Shown: positions 19,864 through 30,863 of the stretch, one piece after another | Layout: each line of letters opens with the position of its first letter | Numbering within the stretch: the first letter of the stretch is position 1 | Assembly (NCBI GenBank): GCA_037178675.1 | Contig: JAYMGJ010000116.1 | Span: forward strand, 1-38,773 | DNA length: 38,773 bases | Origin: Scleroderma bovista | Lineage: Eukaryota > Basidiomycota > Agaricomycetes > Boletales > Sclerodermataceae | Reading direction: 5' to 3' | Translations under genes and position numbers: made by a program | The notes under the pieces: model-generated | The model's database searches: none | Told to the model about the DNA's origin: nothing | Seen by the model: only the letters and a program-made list of their open reading frames with translations

Positions 19864-20923
19864 AAAGCAACTGAAGCCTGGCACCATTATCTCGAGGCCA
19901 CTCCTTACACTTTTGAGATTTACACAGACCATCACAACTTAACCTATTTTACGAAGTCGCAGAATCTCTCGAAGCGCCAAGCGCGCTGGCAAATGTGGAT
20001 GATGCGCTTCAGTTACTTGTTAATTTATAAAAAGGGAACTCAGATGCACGTTGCAGATCCGCTTAGTAGGCGATTGGACCATTATGTATCTAGTTCAGAA
20101 GATAACAAGGACCAGGTCCTGTTAAACCCAGTATCTATTAAACTGATTGACGTCACTGATCAGTCTTATGAAGAGCGGCAGTTGCTCATTATGAACTTTC
20201 ATGGCACTCCTGTTGCTGGACATAAAGGAGTAAAAGCCACTTACAATGTGCTTAGGAAGCATTACACTTGGAAAGGAATGAAGGAACAGATTCAAACCTA
20301 TGTGAAACACTGTCAAAAGTGTCAACAGTCCAAGGTGTTGAATCAAAAGACTTCTGGAAGCCTTATTCCTCTTCCTATCCCTAATGGCCCATGGCTCGAT
20401 GTCACAATGGACTTTACCGAGATGCCGGAATCCCTCGGTTACGATAATATATTAGTGGTGGTTGATCGGTTCTCCAAGGAAGTCGTGTTCATGCCTTGTA
20501 CGAAAGAGGAAACCGCCCTGTCAACCACTGAGTTATTTAGGGACCATGTTTGGTGTCAGCATGGCCTCCCGTCTTCTGTGGTATCTGACTGTGGATCGGT
20601 CTTTGCAAGCAACTTCCTGGGGGAGTTGTATAGACTCTTAGGCGTAAAAAGGAAAATGTCTATGGCATTTCACCCTCAGACTGATGGTCAAATGGAGCGG
20701 TTGAACCGCGAAATTAATCAGTATCTCCGAACCTATGTAAACGATCGTCAGAACGAATGGGCTAAGTGGATCAAAATTGCTCAATTTGTTTGGAACAATA
20801 CGGTTTCAGAGGTGACAACTGATTCACCATTTGGAATTACCCGGAGTTATTCCCCTCGTATGGGTGTTGAACCTACGGACTCAGTGGCCCCAGCGGCCAA
20901 AGACTTCGCCGCTATATTTAACA
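19864..20923 (+). pseudogene. Pol of G2, 3' part: end of RNase H and integrase, truncated
   Basis: Frame 1 after the deletion: TDHHNLTYFTKSQNLSKRQA (RNase H end) and KKGTQMHVADPLSRR. The integrase follows with an HHCC zinc domain (about 20200-20335, ending HCQKCQQSK) and a catalytic core with Asp in MDFTEMP, Asp in SDCGSVF (20586 region) and Glu in QMERLNREI (20695 region). Coding ends abruptly at ATATTTAACA (20923), where unrelated AT-rich DNA starting CATCAGGAAAAACTGGTAAT takes over. The GPY/F region, chromodomain and 3' LTR are missing. Confidence 0.85.
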
Positions 20924-21233
20924 CATCAGGAAAAACTGGTAATGCCATATATCAATATATACCACTATATATCACTATTACTATTATTGCCCTTTGTCAC
21001 ACAAAGTGCATTCATTGCATTATGGCATCTATACCATACCCCCCTTATCTATAGTGCACTATAGCAATATATAGCAACATCTAGCAACATATAGCAACAT
21101 ATAGTACACATATAGTACATATATAGAGAAAAAGAATCAACTAAATGTCACTTATAGTGACTGTCTTAGTATATCTTTTTCCTTGTACTTGTTGCTTGCA
21201 CACCAATAGAATATGCATAAAAACAAATTATAT
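20924..21233. other. AT-rich segment starting with a shared terminal motif
   Basis: Starts CATCAGGAAAAACTGGTAAT, which recurs at 24138-24157. The rest is AT-rich with repeated ATATAGCAACAT and ATAGTACATATA units (21050-21125). No gene is seen. It may be a fragment of an unidentified element that truncated G2. Confidence 0.4.
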
Positions 21234-21910
21234 TGTGAAACCTAGTAGCTACTACATGAATAATGCCACCGATATATACTGTCAAGTCCGGGTCTACTCC
21301 GGTAGGGGGTCCGGTCAAGTCCGGACAAAAGCGGACGAGAGGGGAGGTCAGAGGTTTGGGCAGAGGTTAGCCCGGGCCGGAGTTGCGACCGTTTGGATTC
21401 AACGACAAGGATGGCGAGCGTTGATCCCTTGCGTAGGTTCCGGTCAGACGGAGATAGAGACGGAGACGGACAGAGGATCAGGAGTAGTGACTTAGATGAT
21501 TTCAGACTGAGGTGTACAAGGTAAACTAGAGGGTACTTATACTAAGTAGAACTAGGGTCGAGTACATACGGTGACAAGTAAACAACCTAATAGCGGACAA
21601 GGGATGACCGGAGTTAGGACTAGGTCAGGTCCGGTGAAAATAAAGTCAGGTCCGGATAAAATAAAACAGGTCCAGTGAAAATGCTACAAGGTATAGGATA
21701 TATCGAGTTCACGGAGAACTCACGTCAAGGCAGGGCAGATGGCGAAGTGTAGTAAGAGTGAATGGAGTATAGACCAAGGGTCGTACTTAACGGAAGGTTA
21801 TCGGCGCGTCCGTGACCGGAGTAAGTGACGAGCGACTGGAGTTTGGGCTAGAGAGCTGCGACGCGACCGGAGTGACCGGATGAGACCCGGAGTTGGACAT
21901 GGTCGTAACA
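21234..21910 (-). mobile_element. Candidate solo LTR of a different retrotransposon
   Basis: A 677-bp block with TG...CA ends: read on the minus strand it starts TGTTACGACC and ends GGTTTCACA. The flanking 5-mers are TATAT and TATAC, a near-perfect target duplication. On the minus strand a TATAAG box lies near 21531-21545. The interior is rich in a recurring TCCGGTCA/GTCCGG motif and has no coding potential. It has no resemblance to the G-family LTR. Confidence 0.45.
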
Positions 21911-21959
21911 TATACTACTAATACATGAGGGGGTGTCAGTGAGGGAGGGCTGGGCATGA

Positions 21960-22563
21960 GACAGGTGGGGGGTGGTTGTTGCTGGTGGTGGCTGCATTGC
22001 ACAGGTCCGGAGTGGTTGTTGCTGGTGGTGGCTGCATTGCACAGGTGGGGGGTGGTTGTCACTGGTGGTGGCTGCATTGCACAGGTCCAGGGTGGTCATT
22101 GCTGGTGGTGACTGCATCGCACAGGTGGGGGGTGGTTGTCACTGGTGGTGGCTGCATTGCACAGATCCAGGGTGGTCGTCGCTAGTGGTGGCTGCATCAC
22201 ACAGGTGGGGGGTGGTTGTCACTGGTGGTGGCCATGTCGTCGCTGGTGGTGGTTGCATTGCACAGGTCTGGGGTGGTCATCGCTGGTGGTGGCTGCATTG
22301 CATAGGTGGGGGGTGGTTGTCACTGGTGGTGGCTGCATCACACAGGTGGTGGCCACATTGTACAGGTGGGGGGTGGTTGTCACTGGTGGTGGCTGCATTG
22401 CACAGGTCCAGGGTGGTTGTCACTGGTGGTGGCCGCGTCATTGCTGGTGGTGGCTGCATCACACAGGTGGGATGGTCATCGCTGGTGGTGGCCAAATTGC
22501 ACAGGTGGGGGGTGGCCATCACTGGTGGTGGCCGCATCATCACTGGTGGTGGTGGTGGTGGTG
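21960..22563. repeat. 40-bp satellite array
   Basis: Unit of 40 bp (AGGTGGGGGGTGGTTGTCAC, then TGGTGGTGGCTGCATTGCAC) starting at 21963, 22003, 22043, 22083, 22123 and so on, with some shortened units after 22220; about 15 copies. The Trp/Gly/Val-rich frames seen here come from the repeat. The G-rich strand is the plus strand. Confidence 0.88.
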
Positions 22564-24137
22564 GGTTGTCCAAGGGTAGTGGTGGTGGTCAACAATGGTG
22601 GAAGATGGAGACAAGTGAGGATGAGGGACTTGGAGAAATTTTTGCAGTGTGTGTGCATGTATTTGTATACATATTGAACTACCAATATTTCCTAATAGTA
22701 TTAGTATTTACTAGGAAATGTGATTACATCAGCTGTATGGACTTAGAAAAATTTGATGTGCATTTACCATGTGCTACATCTCATCTACTAATCAAAACCA
22801 TAGAGGTGAGTCCTAGACCAGTAGTTCAGAACAGCTGAGAACTAAATACCTGGAATGGAAATTGCGGCGGTCAAACGACGCCACCACACATTGTGCACTG
22901 CCACTGCCACTGCGCAGGTAAGTCCTGACCTTTGCAGGTACAGCCGTGACGCCAACAAAAATGTAAGCTAAGTACTTTTTTTACTTTTTTTAAATGTTTT
23001 ACTAACTACATATGTGCCCTGCGTTGACAACGCGACTGCCACCACCCTGCCATCTGCATTGACAGACGACGACGAGGTGGTGGTGGTGGGCACGACGTGA
23101 TGATGCACGCACGCACGCACGACGTGCACGATGACGACAACGGTGGCAACACAATGGCGACACCACCACCACCACCTGCCCAGCGTCGACACGACGACGA
23201 TGACCCGACGCCCATGGCCAATGCCACGGCGACATGATGACAACAATGAGATGACGAGGATGACGAGGATGAGGGCGAGGGTGTCGAGGGCGAGGGTGAG
23301 GGCGATGAGGATGAGGGCGACGAGGGCGACACCACCACCTGCCCAGCGTTGCCTCGACGACGACGTGACACCAATGGCCAATGCCATGGGGACACGACGA
23401 GGGCGAGGGCAAGGGCGACCACCACCACCTGCCCAGTGTCGAGGCGACGGCGATGACGCGATGCCCATGGCAAATGCCACGGCGACACGATGACAACGAT
23501 GACAACAACGAGGGCAAGGGCGACCACCACCACCTGCCCAGTGTCGACGTGACGCCCATGGCAAATGCCACAACAAGGCGACAATGAGGACAAGGGCGAC
23601 AACGAGGATGAGTGGGACGAGGGCGAGGGCAACGACAACGACGAGTGGGACGACAAGGGGCAAGGCGACGATGACGGCGGCGACACCACCATCACCACCA
23701 CCCTGCCCTCCGTCGACACGACGACAACGAGTGGGACGAGTGGGACGATGAGGGGGATGGGCACGACGAGGGGCAAGGCGACGACAATGGCAGTACACCA
23801 CCACCACCCTGCCCTGCATTGACACGACAACGATGACGACAACGACATCTCCCCACATCCCCCCCAACCCCAGCATCATCCCCCACGTCCCCCAGCCCCG
23901 TGTTGACAAAGATGTGTCCCCCCACCTCCCGAGCTCCATTCCCCCCCCCTTCCCCTCTGAAAATTTTATTTAGTTTCTTAAAATACATTCAATGTATTTA
24001 GTTAGCTTAATAACATTTATTTGAATTTCTTGGTTTACTGAGTGCTGGTGCATTGTGACTAGGTAAAGTAGCTTAGTGATGACTAGGTTAAGGTTGCTAG
24101 TTATGATTAGGTTTAGGACGCTAGTTATGATTAGGTT
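22564..24137 (+). repeat. Left arm of a ~3.7-kb imperfect palindrome
   Basis: Reverse-complement partner of 24256-26248. From outside in: ~400 bp of ordinary sequence (frame ...GGGQQWWKMETSEDEGLGEIF), then ~830 bp rich in GAC/GAT triplets with a recurring CCCATGGCAAATGCCAC motif. An ~80-bp C/G-run segment, an AT-rich 90-bp segment and about three copies of a 24-bp repeat follow. Frames starting ELGRWGDTS at 23939 (-) and 24599 (+) mark equivalent points. Confidence 0.85.
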
Positions 24138-24255
24138 CATCAGGAAAAACTGGTAATCCCATAGATGCTATAGATTGAAACCTGGTACTATTTATGTGCA
24201 TGGGACACTATAGTAGATATTTATTACCATGTATTGCATAAATGGAAATATAAAT
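24138..24255. other. Centre of the palindrome
   Basis: About 118 bp of unpaired, AT-rich sequence. It begins with CATCAGGAAAAACTGGTAAT, the same 20 bases that begin the segment truncating G2 at 20924. No gene. Confidence 0.55.
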
Positions 24256-24480
24256 TTACCTAGTCATCATTAGCATTCTTAACCTAATCATAACTAGCGT
24301 CCTTAACCTAATCATAATTAGTGTCCTTAACCTAATCACAACTAGCATCCTTAACCTAATCATAACTAGCATCCTTAACCTAATCATAACTAGTGTCCTT
24401 AACCTAATCATAACTAGCGTCCTAAACCTAATCATAACTAGTGTCCTTAACCTAGTCATCACTAAGCGACTTTACCTAGT
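24256..24480. repeat. 24-bp tandem repeat, about nine copies
   Basis: Unit close to CTTAACCTAATCATAACTAG plus four bases, period 24, near the inner edge of the right palindrome arm. The left arm has only about three copies (24062-24137), so the array differs between arms. Because 24 is a multiple of three it gives an 8-residue repeat frame, which I do not consider a protein. Confidence 0.85.
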
Positions 24481-26248
24481 CACAACACACCAGCACTCAG
24501 TAAACTAAGAAATTCAAATAAATGTTATTAAGCTAACTAAATACATCAAATGTATTTTAAGAAACTAAATAAAATTTTCAGGGGGGGGGAGGGGGGGAAT
24601 GGAGCTGGGGAGGTGGGGGGACACATCTTCGTCGACATGGGGCTGGGGGACGTGGGGGATGATGCTGGGGTTGGGGGGGATGTGGGGAGATGTCATCGTC
24701 ATCATCGTGTCGATGCAGGGCAGGGTGGTGGTGGTGGTGGTGTTGGTGTCACAGCCGTCGTCGTCGCCTTGCCCCTCGTCGTCATTGTGTCGACGCAGGG
24801 CAGGGTGGTGGTGGTGGTGTTGTCGCTGCCGTCGTCGTCACCTTGCCCCTCATCATGCCCGTCCTCCTCGTTGTCCCCCTTGTCATCATCGTCGTCATGT
24901 CGATGCAGGGCAGGGTGGTGGTGGTGATGGTGGTGGTGTCACCGTCGTCCTCGTCACCGTCGTCCTTGTCCTTGTTGCCATTGCTGTCGTGTCGCTGTGG
25001 CATTGGCCATGGGCGTCACGTCGATGCTGGGTGGTGGTGTCGCCATCGCCCTCGTTGTTGTTGTTGTTGTTGTTGTTATTGCCCTCGCCCTTGTCCTCAT
25101 CCTCGTCGCCCTTGTCTCATTGTCGTTGTCGTTCCTGTCCCCCTTGTTGTCCCACTCGTTGTCGTTCCTGTCCCCCTTGTTGTCCCACTCGTTGTCGTCG
25201 TTGTCGCCCTCATCAACACTGGGCAGGTGGTGATGGTGGTCGCCCTCGCCCTCACCCTCGCCCTCGTCGTTGCTGTGGCATTTGCCATGGGCATCACATC
25301 GACGCTGGGCAGGTGATGGTGGTGGTCGCCCTTGCCCTTGCCCTTGTCGTCGTCATCTCGTTGTTGTCGTCATGTTGCCATGGCATTTTCCATGGGCGTC
25401 GCGTCGTCATCGTCACCTCGACGCTGGGCAGGTGGTGGTGGTCGCCCTCGCCCTCGCCCTTGTGGTCGTCGTCATCGTGGTCGTGGTCGCTGTCGCCCTC
25501 GTCGTCTTGTCGCCCTTGTTGTGTCGCCGTGGCATTGGCCATTGGCATCGCGTCGTCATCGTCGAGTCGACGCTGGGCAGGTGGTGGTGTCACCCTCGTC
25601 GCCCTCATCGCCCTCATCCTTGTTGTCCTTGTTGTCTTGTCGTCGTGTCGACGCTGGGCAGGGTGGTGGCGATGGTGTCACCGTCGTGCGTGCATGCGTG
25701 TGTCATCACGTCGTGCTGGTGCTGGTGCCGTCATCGTCGTTGTCTGTCGATGCAGATGGCAGGGTGGTGGTGGTCGCGTTGTCAACACAGGGCACATATG
25801 TAGTTAGTAAAACATAAAAAAAAGTAAATAAAGTACTTAGCTTGTTTCAGTTTTTGTTGGCATCACGGCTGTACCTGCAAAGGTCAGGACTTACCTGCAC
25901 AGTGGCAGTGGCAGTGCACAATGCACGGCAGCGTCATTCGACCACTGCAATTTCCATTCCGGGTATTTAGTTCTCAGCTGTTCTGAACTACTGGTCTAGG
26001 ACTCACCTCTATGGTTTTGATTAGTAGATGAGATGTAGCGCATGGTAAATGCACATCAAATTTTTCTAAGTCCATACAGCTGATGTAATCACATTTCCTA
26101 GTAAATACTAATACTATTAGGAAATATTGGTAGTTCAATATGTATACAAATACACGCACACACACTGCAAAAATTTCTCCAAGTCCCTCATCCTCACTTG
26201 TCTCCATCTTCCACCATTGTTGACCACCACCACTACCCTTGGATAACC
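24256..26248 (-). repeat. Right arm of the ~3.7-kb imperfect palindrome
   Basis: Inverted copy of 22564-24137, longer by about 400 bp because of extra 24-mers and extra GTC/GTT triplet sequence at 24680-25790. The outer 400 bp matches the left arm almost base for base. The outer edge, CCCTTGGA at ~26235-26242, lies inside the last codons of the KDZ gene. Confidence 0.85.
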
Positions 26249-28972
26249 CTGTCCGTTGTGGAAATGAGATTATCTGAGATGTCCTCATTCCAATCTTCAC
26301 CTAGAAATTGGGAAGCTGATTCACAGAGCCGATCAATTTGCATCTGCAGGCGGTCCTGCCAGCAGGCAATAGACAACATTTGTGTTTCCGTTGCCCTTGC
26401 ATGAATGTGGCGGACATCTATGGCCAAAATAATTTGTGATTCTTCAGCTTTCAATACCCTTGCCATCCATGTTGCCACCCCACACATATGACCATCCAGT
26501 CCCTGATTACTTATAATATCCATTTTGATCGACTTCATTGTTTGAGCTGTCATATATGTCAAATTGGTTTGAAATCAGCCAAGCAAGTAAATACCTTTTT
26601 CCAGCTGCACCTCAAATATGTCCATTGATTTTGGATCAGTAGCCCTATTCTCCAAAGCTGATTTCTCTTGCTGTGCCCAAAGCTCATGCAACTCGACCAG
26701 AACCCTTGTATCAAGCTCCGCAAATGCTCCTTCCACGGACATGAGTGCCTCTTGAGCATTCTTCAATTTTCTTTTCAGGGAGATGGCTGTGCAATATGTT
26801 GTTGGCATACTTCACCCAAAATCTGCAAGATATTGTGATACCACTCACACATCCACACCATCTTTAAGAAGTTGTTGTCTTTCATTTGAAAATCAAGCAG
26901 CTCCTGTCTATGCGGCATTGCCATTCCGTGGGCTGATGGTGAAATGATGTTAAGAGAGGACCAGAGAGTCTCCATAATTTCACCATCAACGCGGCCTACA
27001 CCAGAAATGAAATTGGGAGCATATCGGGTGAAACATTCTGCCTTGTGACCATGTATATGCCAGAGCCCAATGCTAGGTTGAATCCATAGCCCAGGTGGTA
27101 AGGATATAAAATTGTTTGCTTCTAGCTGGCACTTTAGGTTTTTGCTGTATTGGCAATTGATGTCATAAAAGGTTATGACTTTTTGTTGCGGATCCATCCC
27201 ATGTTGCATGGCATGTGCCAGAGCATAATCCATATTTACCTGCCTATCTTCCTGTTAGGGTGGAATGCATGCAACATGTCGGCACATACTGCTCTCCCTT
27301 CTGAAAGTCAACCATTGCATGGGGTACAAAGCATCCATGCTGCGCACATGCACACCCGCCAATTCCAGTAGATGCCAGCTGATTTCTTTTAGCATTTGCC
27401 TGGTTTACTGCTCAATGGTTGCTACAGTCAGATTTCTGTGAATTCCATTACAATGCTGAACCATATTGTAAACATGTGCAATCACAAACCTCGACCCAGT
27501 TCAATGTTCCGGCCAGATAATCCTTATATTCCGGCATTGTAACCATGAATCCCATTCCGTCCATGAGCCAAACTTCATTAGCTGAATTCTTTGGCCACAT
27601 ATGCTCAGCCTTGAAGTTTCCATCCATCACGATGGTCCTAGAATATTTCCACCTATATCATGCAGCTGCTCAATAAGTACAAGTAAAAATAAAACATTAC
27701 TTACTCCAAGAGGTCTACATCTTCACTGGATGGAATGTTTACTCCTGGTTGTGGGCATGCCGGACAGAACAGCACCAATTCCCCCCTCTTGGGATCAGGA
27801 GATCCTGGATGAAAACCTTGCCATTTCAACAGCTTTAACAGCCTCCACATCCTCGACACCCTGAGTAGCTCTCTCTATCTGTTCTTGGATCAGTGTTGGT
27901 GGTGTCATCGGGTCCTTAATATCATGCTTTGAACTCACTGGTACAAGGCTGGGAAATGCATTGGATGTGACTTGCCGAAGCTTGCTGTAATAATTCATGG
28001 CAGAGGTGCCGCACTCCACATTATCCATAATGAAGTCATCCGATACTTGGAAGGTGAATACAGTCCTAGGTTCCTTTGTAGTTGGCAGGAAGAGTCCTGC
28101 TTTGACCAACTGCAAATGCAAAGCTCCTGCATCTGGACAGTTACAATACCTCACATCACAAAAATGTACCCCAGATGTATGCACTACAGTCAGGCAAGAC
28201 CTGTCCGTTCCTCCAGAAAGATGATGTGGTCTTGGTTGGTCCTGAATATCCTCCCATTCATCCTCAACATCACCAGCAATGTCCTCACCATCCATCCCGC
28301 CATTCAGACATGGATCCCCACCATGGCTGAGGTGTACCACCAACCCAGCCTTCTAAATGAGTTGTTGCTGTATGCCAAGTAGAATTCGTGACTCACCAGT
28401 TGTAACAATGATTCCTCAAAGAATGTACCATTCCATTGGTCCACCCAGTGGAAGGGCCGCAACTTGTGTTCCTTTCTGCAACAGGAACTGTAGAGCAAGG
28501 GCTGGTGGATGCATTTGGCACATCTGTACGTGCCATCTCCTTGACACAACATGCAGACCCTTGGGTGAGGGGGTGCCTCCATGTCCAGAAGGACCTGGAG
28601 GTACCTCTGCTTGTATGGCAACCATGCCAATAAGTAACTGTCCTATTATGCCTTCAGGAGGACATGGCAAGTGCAGGATTCGAATAATTCATACACCTGA
28701 TTCTTTGACACACCTGTTCTCTTTCGGGGTGGAAGATCATCCATGGAAATGTATGGCTGGCCATCATCTGGAAACAGTTGGGATTGTTCTAATCCTATAG
28801 ACGCTGACTGGGTTGGAGTGTCATTCAAAGGAGCTTTTCCATGATGGGCCTTCTTTTGGGGCGTTGCCTTCACCATCTTATCAATAGATCCCCTCCTTGA
28901 TTTGAATGCCTGCCATGTTACATGAACCACCGGAGTAGAGCTACCAGCAGGTAGTATCTTGGACTTTGCCAT
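26233..28972 (-). pseudogene. KDZ-superfamily transposase with CxC2 cysteine cluster, C-terminally truncated
   Basis: Cut-and-paste DNA transposase. Exons supported by GT-AG joins include 28972-28697, 28642-28397, 28352-27939, one ending at 27705, 27652-27490, 27435-27290 and 27243-26849, with more to 26233. The N-terminal half has the CxC2 cluster (CMLCQGDGTYRCAKCIHQPL, CCRKEHKLRPFH, FCDVRYCNCPDAGALHLQL, ECGTSAMNYYSKLRQVTSNA), then VLFCPACPQPGVNIP. The DDE core has VMDGNFKAEHM, FYDINCQY (Asp near 27162), GLWHIHGHKAECFTRYAPNF and GRVDGEIMETLW. Damage: TGA at 27414-27412 inside N-H-R-A-V-N (CGA expected), and loss of the C-terminal region where the palindrome begins. Start chosen at ATG 28972; other upstream starts are possible. 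Confidence 0.85.
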
Positions 28973-29393
28973 GAGTGGTATCTGATGTGGAAATCCCTTC
29001 ACAAAGTCTTTCCACATTGTATCTCACTGAAGCCTCATTGAAACAGCATGGACAGTGATCAGAAAGGGATCTTTGGATCTGCCAATTTGGATCTGGCTTT
29101 TGTAATATGGACTTGAAGATCAGGCACCAATGCAAAAATCCCATATATGGTGGCTGCTACTGAATTAGATCCTAAGTTAAAGTCCGGAAATAGCTTGTTA
29201 GCTGCCAAACAACATAGCCAGCCCCAGAAGTAGCTAGCTCACCAATGGATTTTCCAAAAGAGGTCGGTGTGGAGGAATTGAACACTAATTGACATGGGAG
29301 AAACAATAGCTTGGGAATCCTTCAACAAAGTGTCCGGGACTTCTCTAGCTCAGCACCACTCAAAAAAGTATCTAAGTCTACTCAACATACAGC
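28973..29393. promoter_or_regulatory. Divergent intergenic region between the KDZ gene and the unknown gene
   Basis: About 420 bp separating two divergently oriented starts. By position it should contain both promoters. I see no clear TATA box or operator-like site and no further ORF. Confidence 0.3.
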
Positions 29394-30863
29394 ATGGCCC
29401 ACAGTCGTTCATCCAGCAGATCTATGGAGAATCCTGATACAGAAGATGAGCAAGACCATTCTTCTGACTTGTCGGGCACAGAGGCACCACAAAATGTGGT
29501 ATAAAAAAAACTCCGGGATGATGAGGTCGAGGTCCTTGAGGAAGCCTTGGAAGACTGGAAGGAAGCTGACAGCAACCAAAGGAAAGGTATGAAGAATGCC
29601 ATGAAGGAAAAAATCAAAAATCTCCCTGCCAATAGCACACTCAAAGGACACGAATGGGAGAAGAAAAAAAAAGTGCACCCCATTTCCATAACTTCACATG
29701 GACTACTGATGCATCAGTGATATCAGGCAATTAAAAATTGGTTGTATAACCACAGCCAAGCCCATGCCCGAAAGGCCCTAGTAAAGTATGGATGTAGGTG
29801 GACTGCCAGATCAGTCATAATGAAGTCGAAGAAAAAAGAAATCGAACCCGAATTTGAACAGGCCAGAATTGCCCAAGGAAGCACAGGCATGATTAAAGGC
29901 TACCAAAAGGCGGTAGGATGCATCATGGGGAAGCTCACCCAGGAGGAAAGGGATGCTGCAGCAAAGCAGGCTGATGAATGGAACGAGGAGCAGCCGCTGG
30001 CAGAGGTCCAGGCCAAGTAAGTTTGACATGTTATCTCAACAATTATTCATCTGCAAACAGAATGGCTGAGACAAAAGGCCAACAATATGTCAAACAGTTT
30101 GCACAGGAAATATGGCGGCAGTGTGGGATGCGGGTGGTTGTGATGGCAGCATGGAAGGGCCAGAATGGTCAGCCCATGATGGGAATGTATGTCACTTCTC
30201 ACTTGTGGTATTTGTATACTCACATTCACAGGCATGGCTTTAATTTGGCATTGGGACAAGGGAAGACCTTTGCCGATTGGGACGACATTAAGCACCACTG
30301 GGATGCCTATGCACAGCAGGCCATAGGAGGGGAAGAACACAATGATAGTGATGATGATGCTGGACTGATGCTTTGCCAGAAGAAAGGGCAGAAGAGGCCG
30401 CAAACTGTTTTACCAACAATGGAAGATGGCACACCAATGATTCTGATCATCCTCGATATGCAAGCATTGGAGAGAAAGGATATTATGAGGACCTTTGTGA
30501 CATGGCATTATCGTAAGTTCTTCCTTGTAAATAGACGGAGAATTGACCCCTTGCCACAGGCAAGGCATGGGGCAAGCCAAGTGCCGTGTTCCTTGGGCTG
30601 CCATACATGCAAAGACCGGTATCTACATTTCATCTGTGTACCTGCCACGGCATTGGAAATTCAAAGAGCCAACCCGGCTCACAAATCAGGAAGTTACAAA
30701 GGTACTGGAATTCTGGCACGATAGGCAAGTAACAGATCTGGAAGATGTACTGACATTTCACAAATGGAGAGATATGGATGGTGGATTACAAGATCCAGTA
30801 TCAGATTGTGAGGACTCAGTGGCCGGAATGATAAGTGCAGCAAAGCCACCCCTGAAAGGTTAG
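29394..30863 (+). pseudogene. Five-exon gene of an Agaricomycete family of unknown function, one in-frame stop
   Basis: Exons 29394-29672, 29727-30016, 30061-30186, 30232-30512 and 30565-30863 join in frame to 425 codons with GT-AG introns of 44-54 nt. The N terminus is acidic (MENPDTEDEQDHSSDLSG). Next come a Glu/Lys-rich helical part, AIKNWLYNHSQAHARKALVK, a PEFEQARIAQ segment, QEERDAAAKQADEWNEEQP and QYVKQFAQEIWRQCGMRVVV. MHGFNLALGQGKTFADWDD and VLEFWHDRQ follow. As I recall, proteins with this order (WLYNH..., EMWRQCGMRV...) are common, unexplained hypothetical proteins in mushroom genomes. TAA at 29502-29504 breaks exon 1. The C terminus may extend into 30900-31500, which has further short open stretches. 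It faces away from the KDZ gene and may be a passenger of the same element. Confidence 0.55.

Noticed and set aside
21972..22838. A 288-codon Trp/Gly/Val-rich frame
   Set aside because: Most of it is the translation of the 40-bp satellite; the final ~90 codons are the outer part of a palindrome arm and appear in both arms.
22968..25807. Long open frames (up to 402 codons) inside the palindrome, Val/Ser/Arg/Leu rich
   Set aside because: They are open in several frames at once because the DNA is a GTC/GAC triplet repeat without stop codons. No domain, no ordered motif, and the frames differ in length between the arms.
27795..27938. An extra KDZ exon between FPSLVP and VLFCPACPQPG
   Set aside because: A donor GTGAGT directly follows LVP, and the open stretch after it does not show the usual KDZ residues, so I treat most of it as intron. 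The exact acceptor near 27780-27800 is unresolved.
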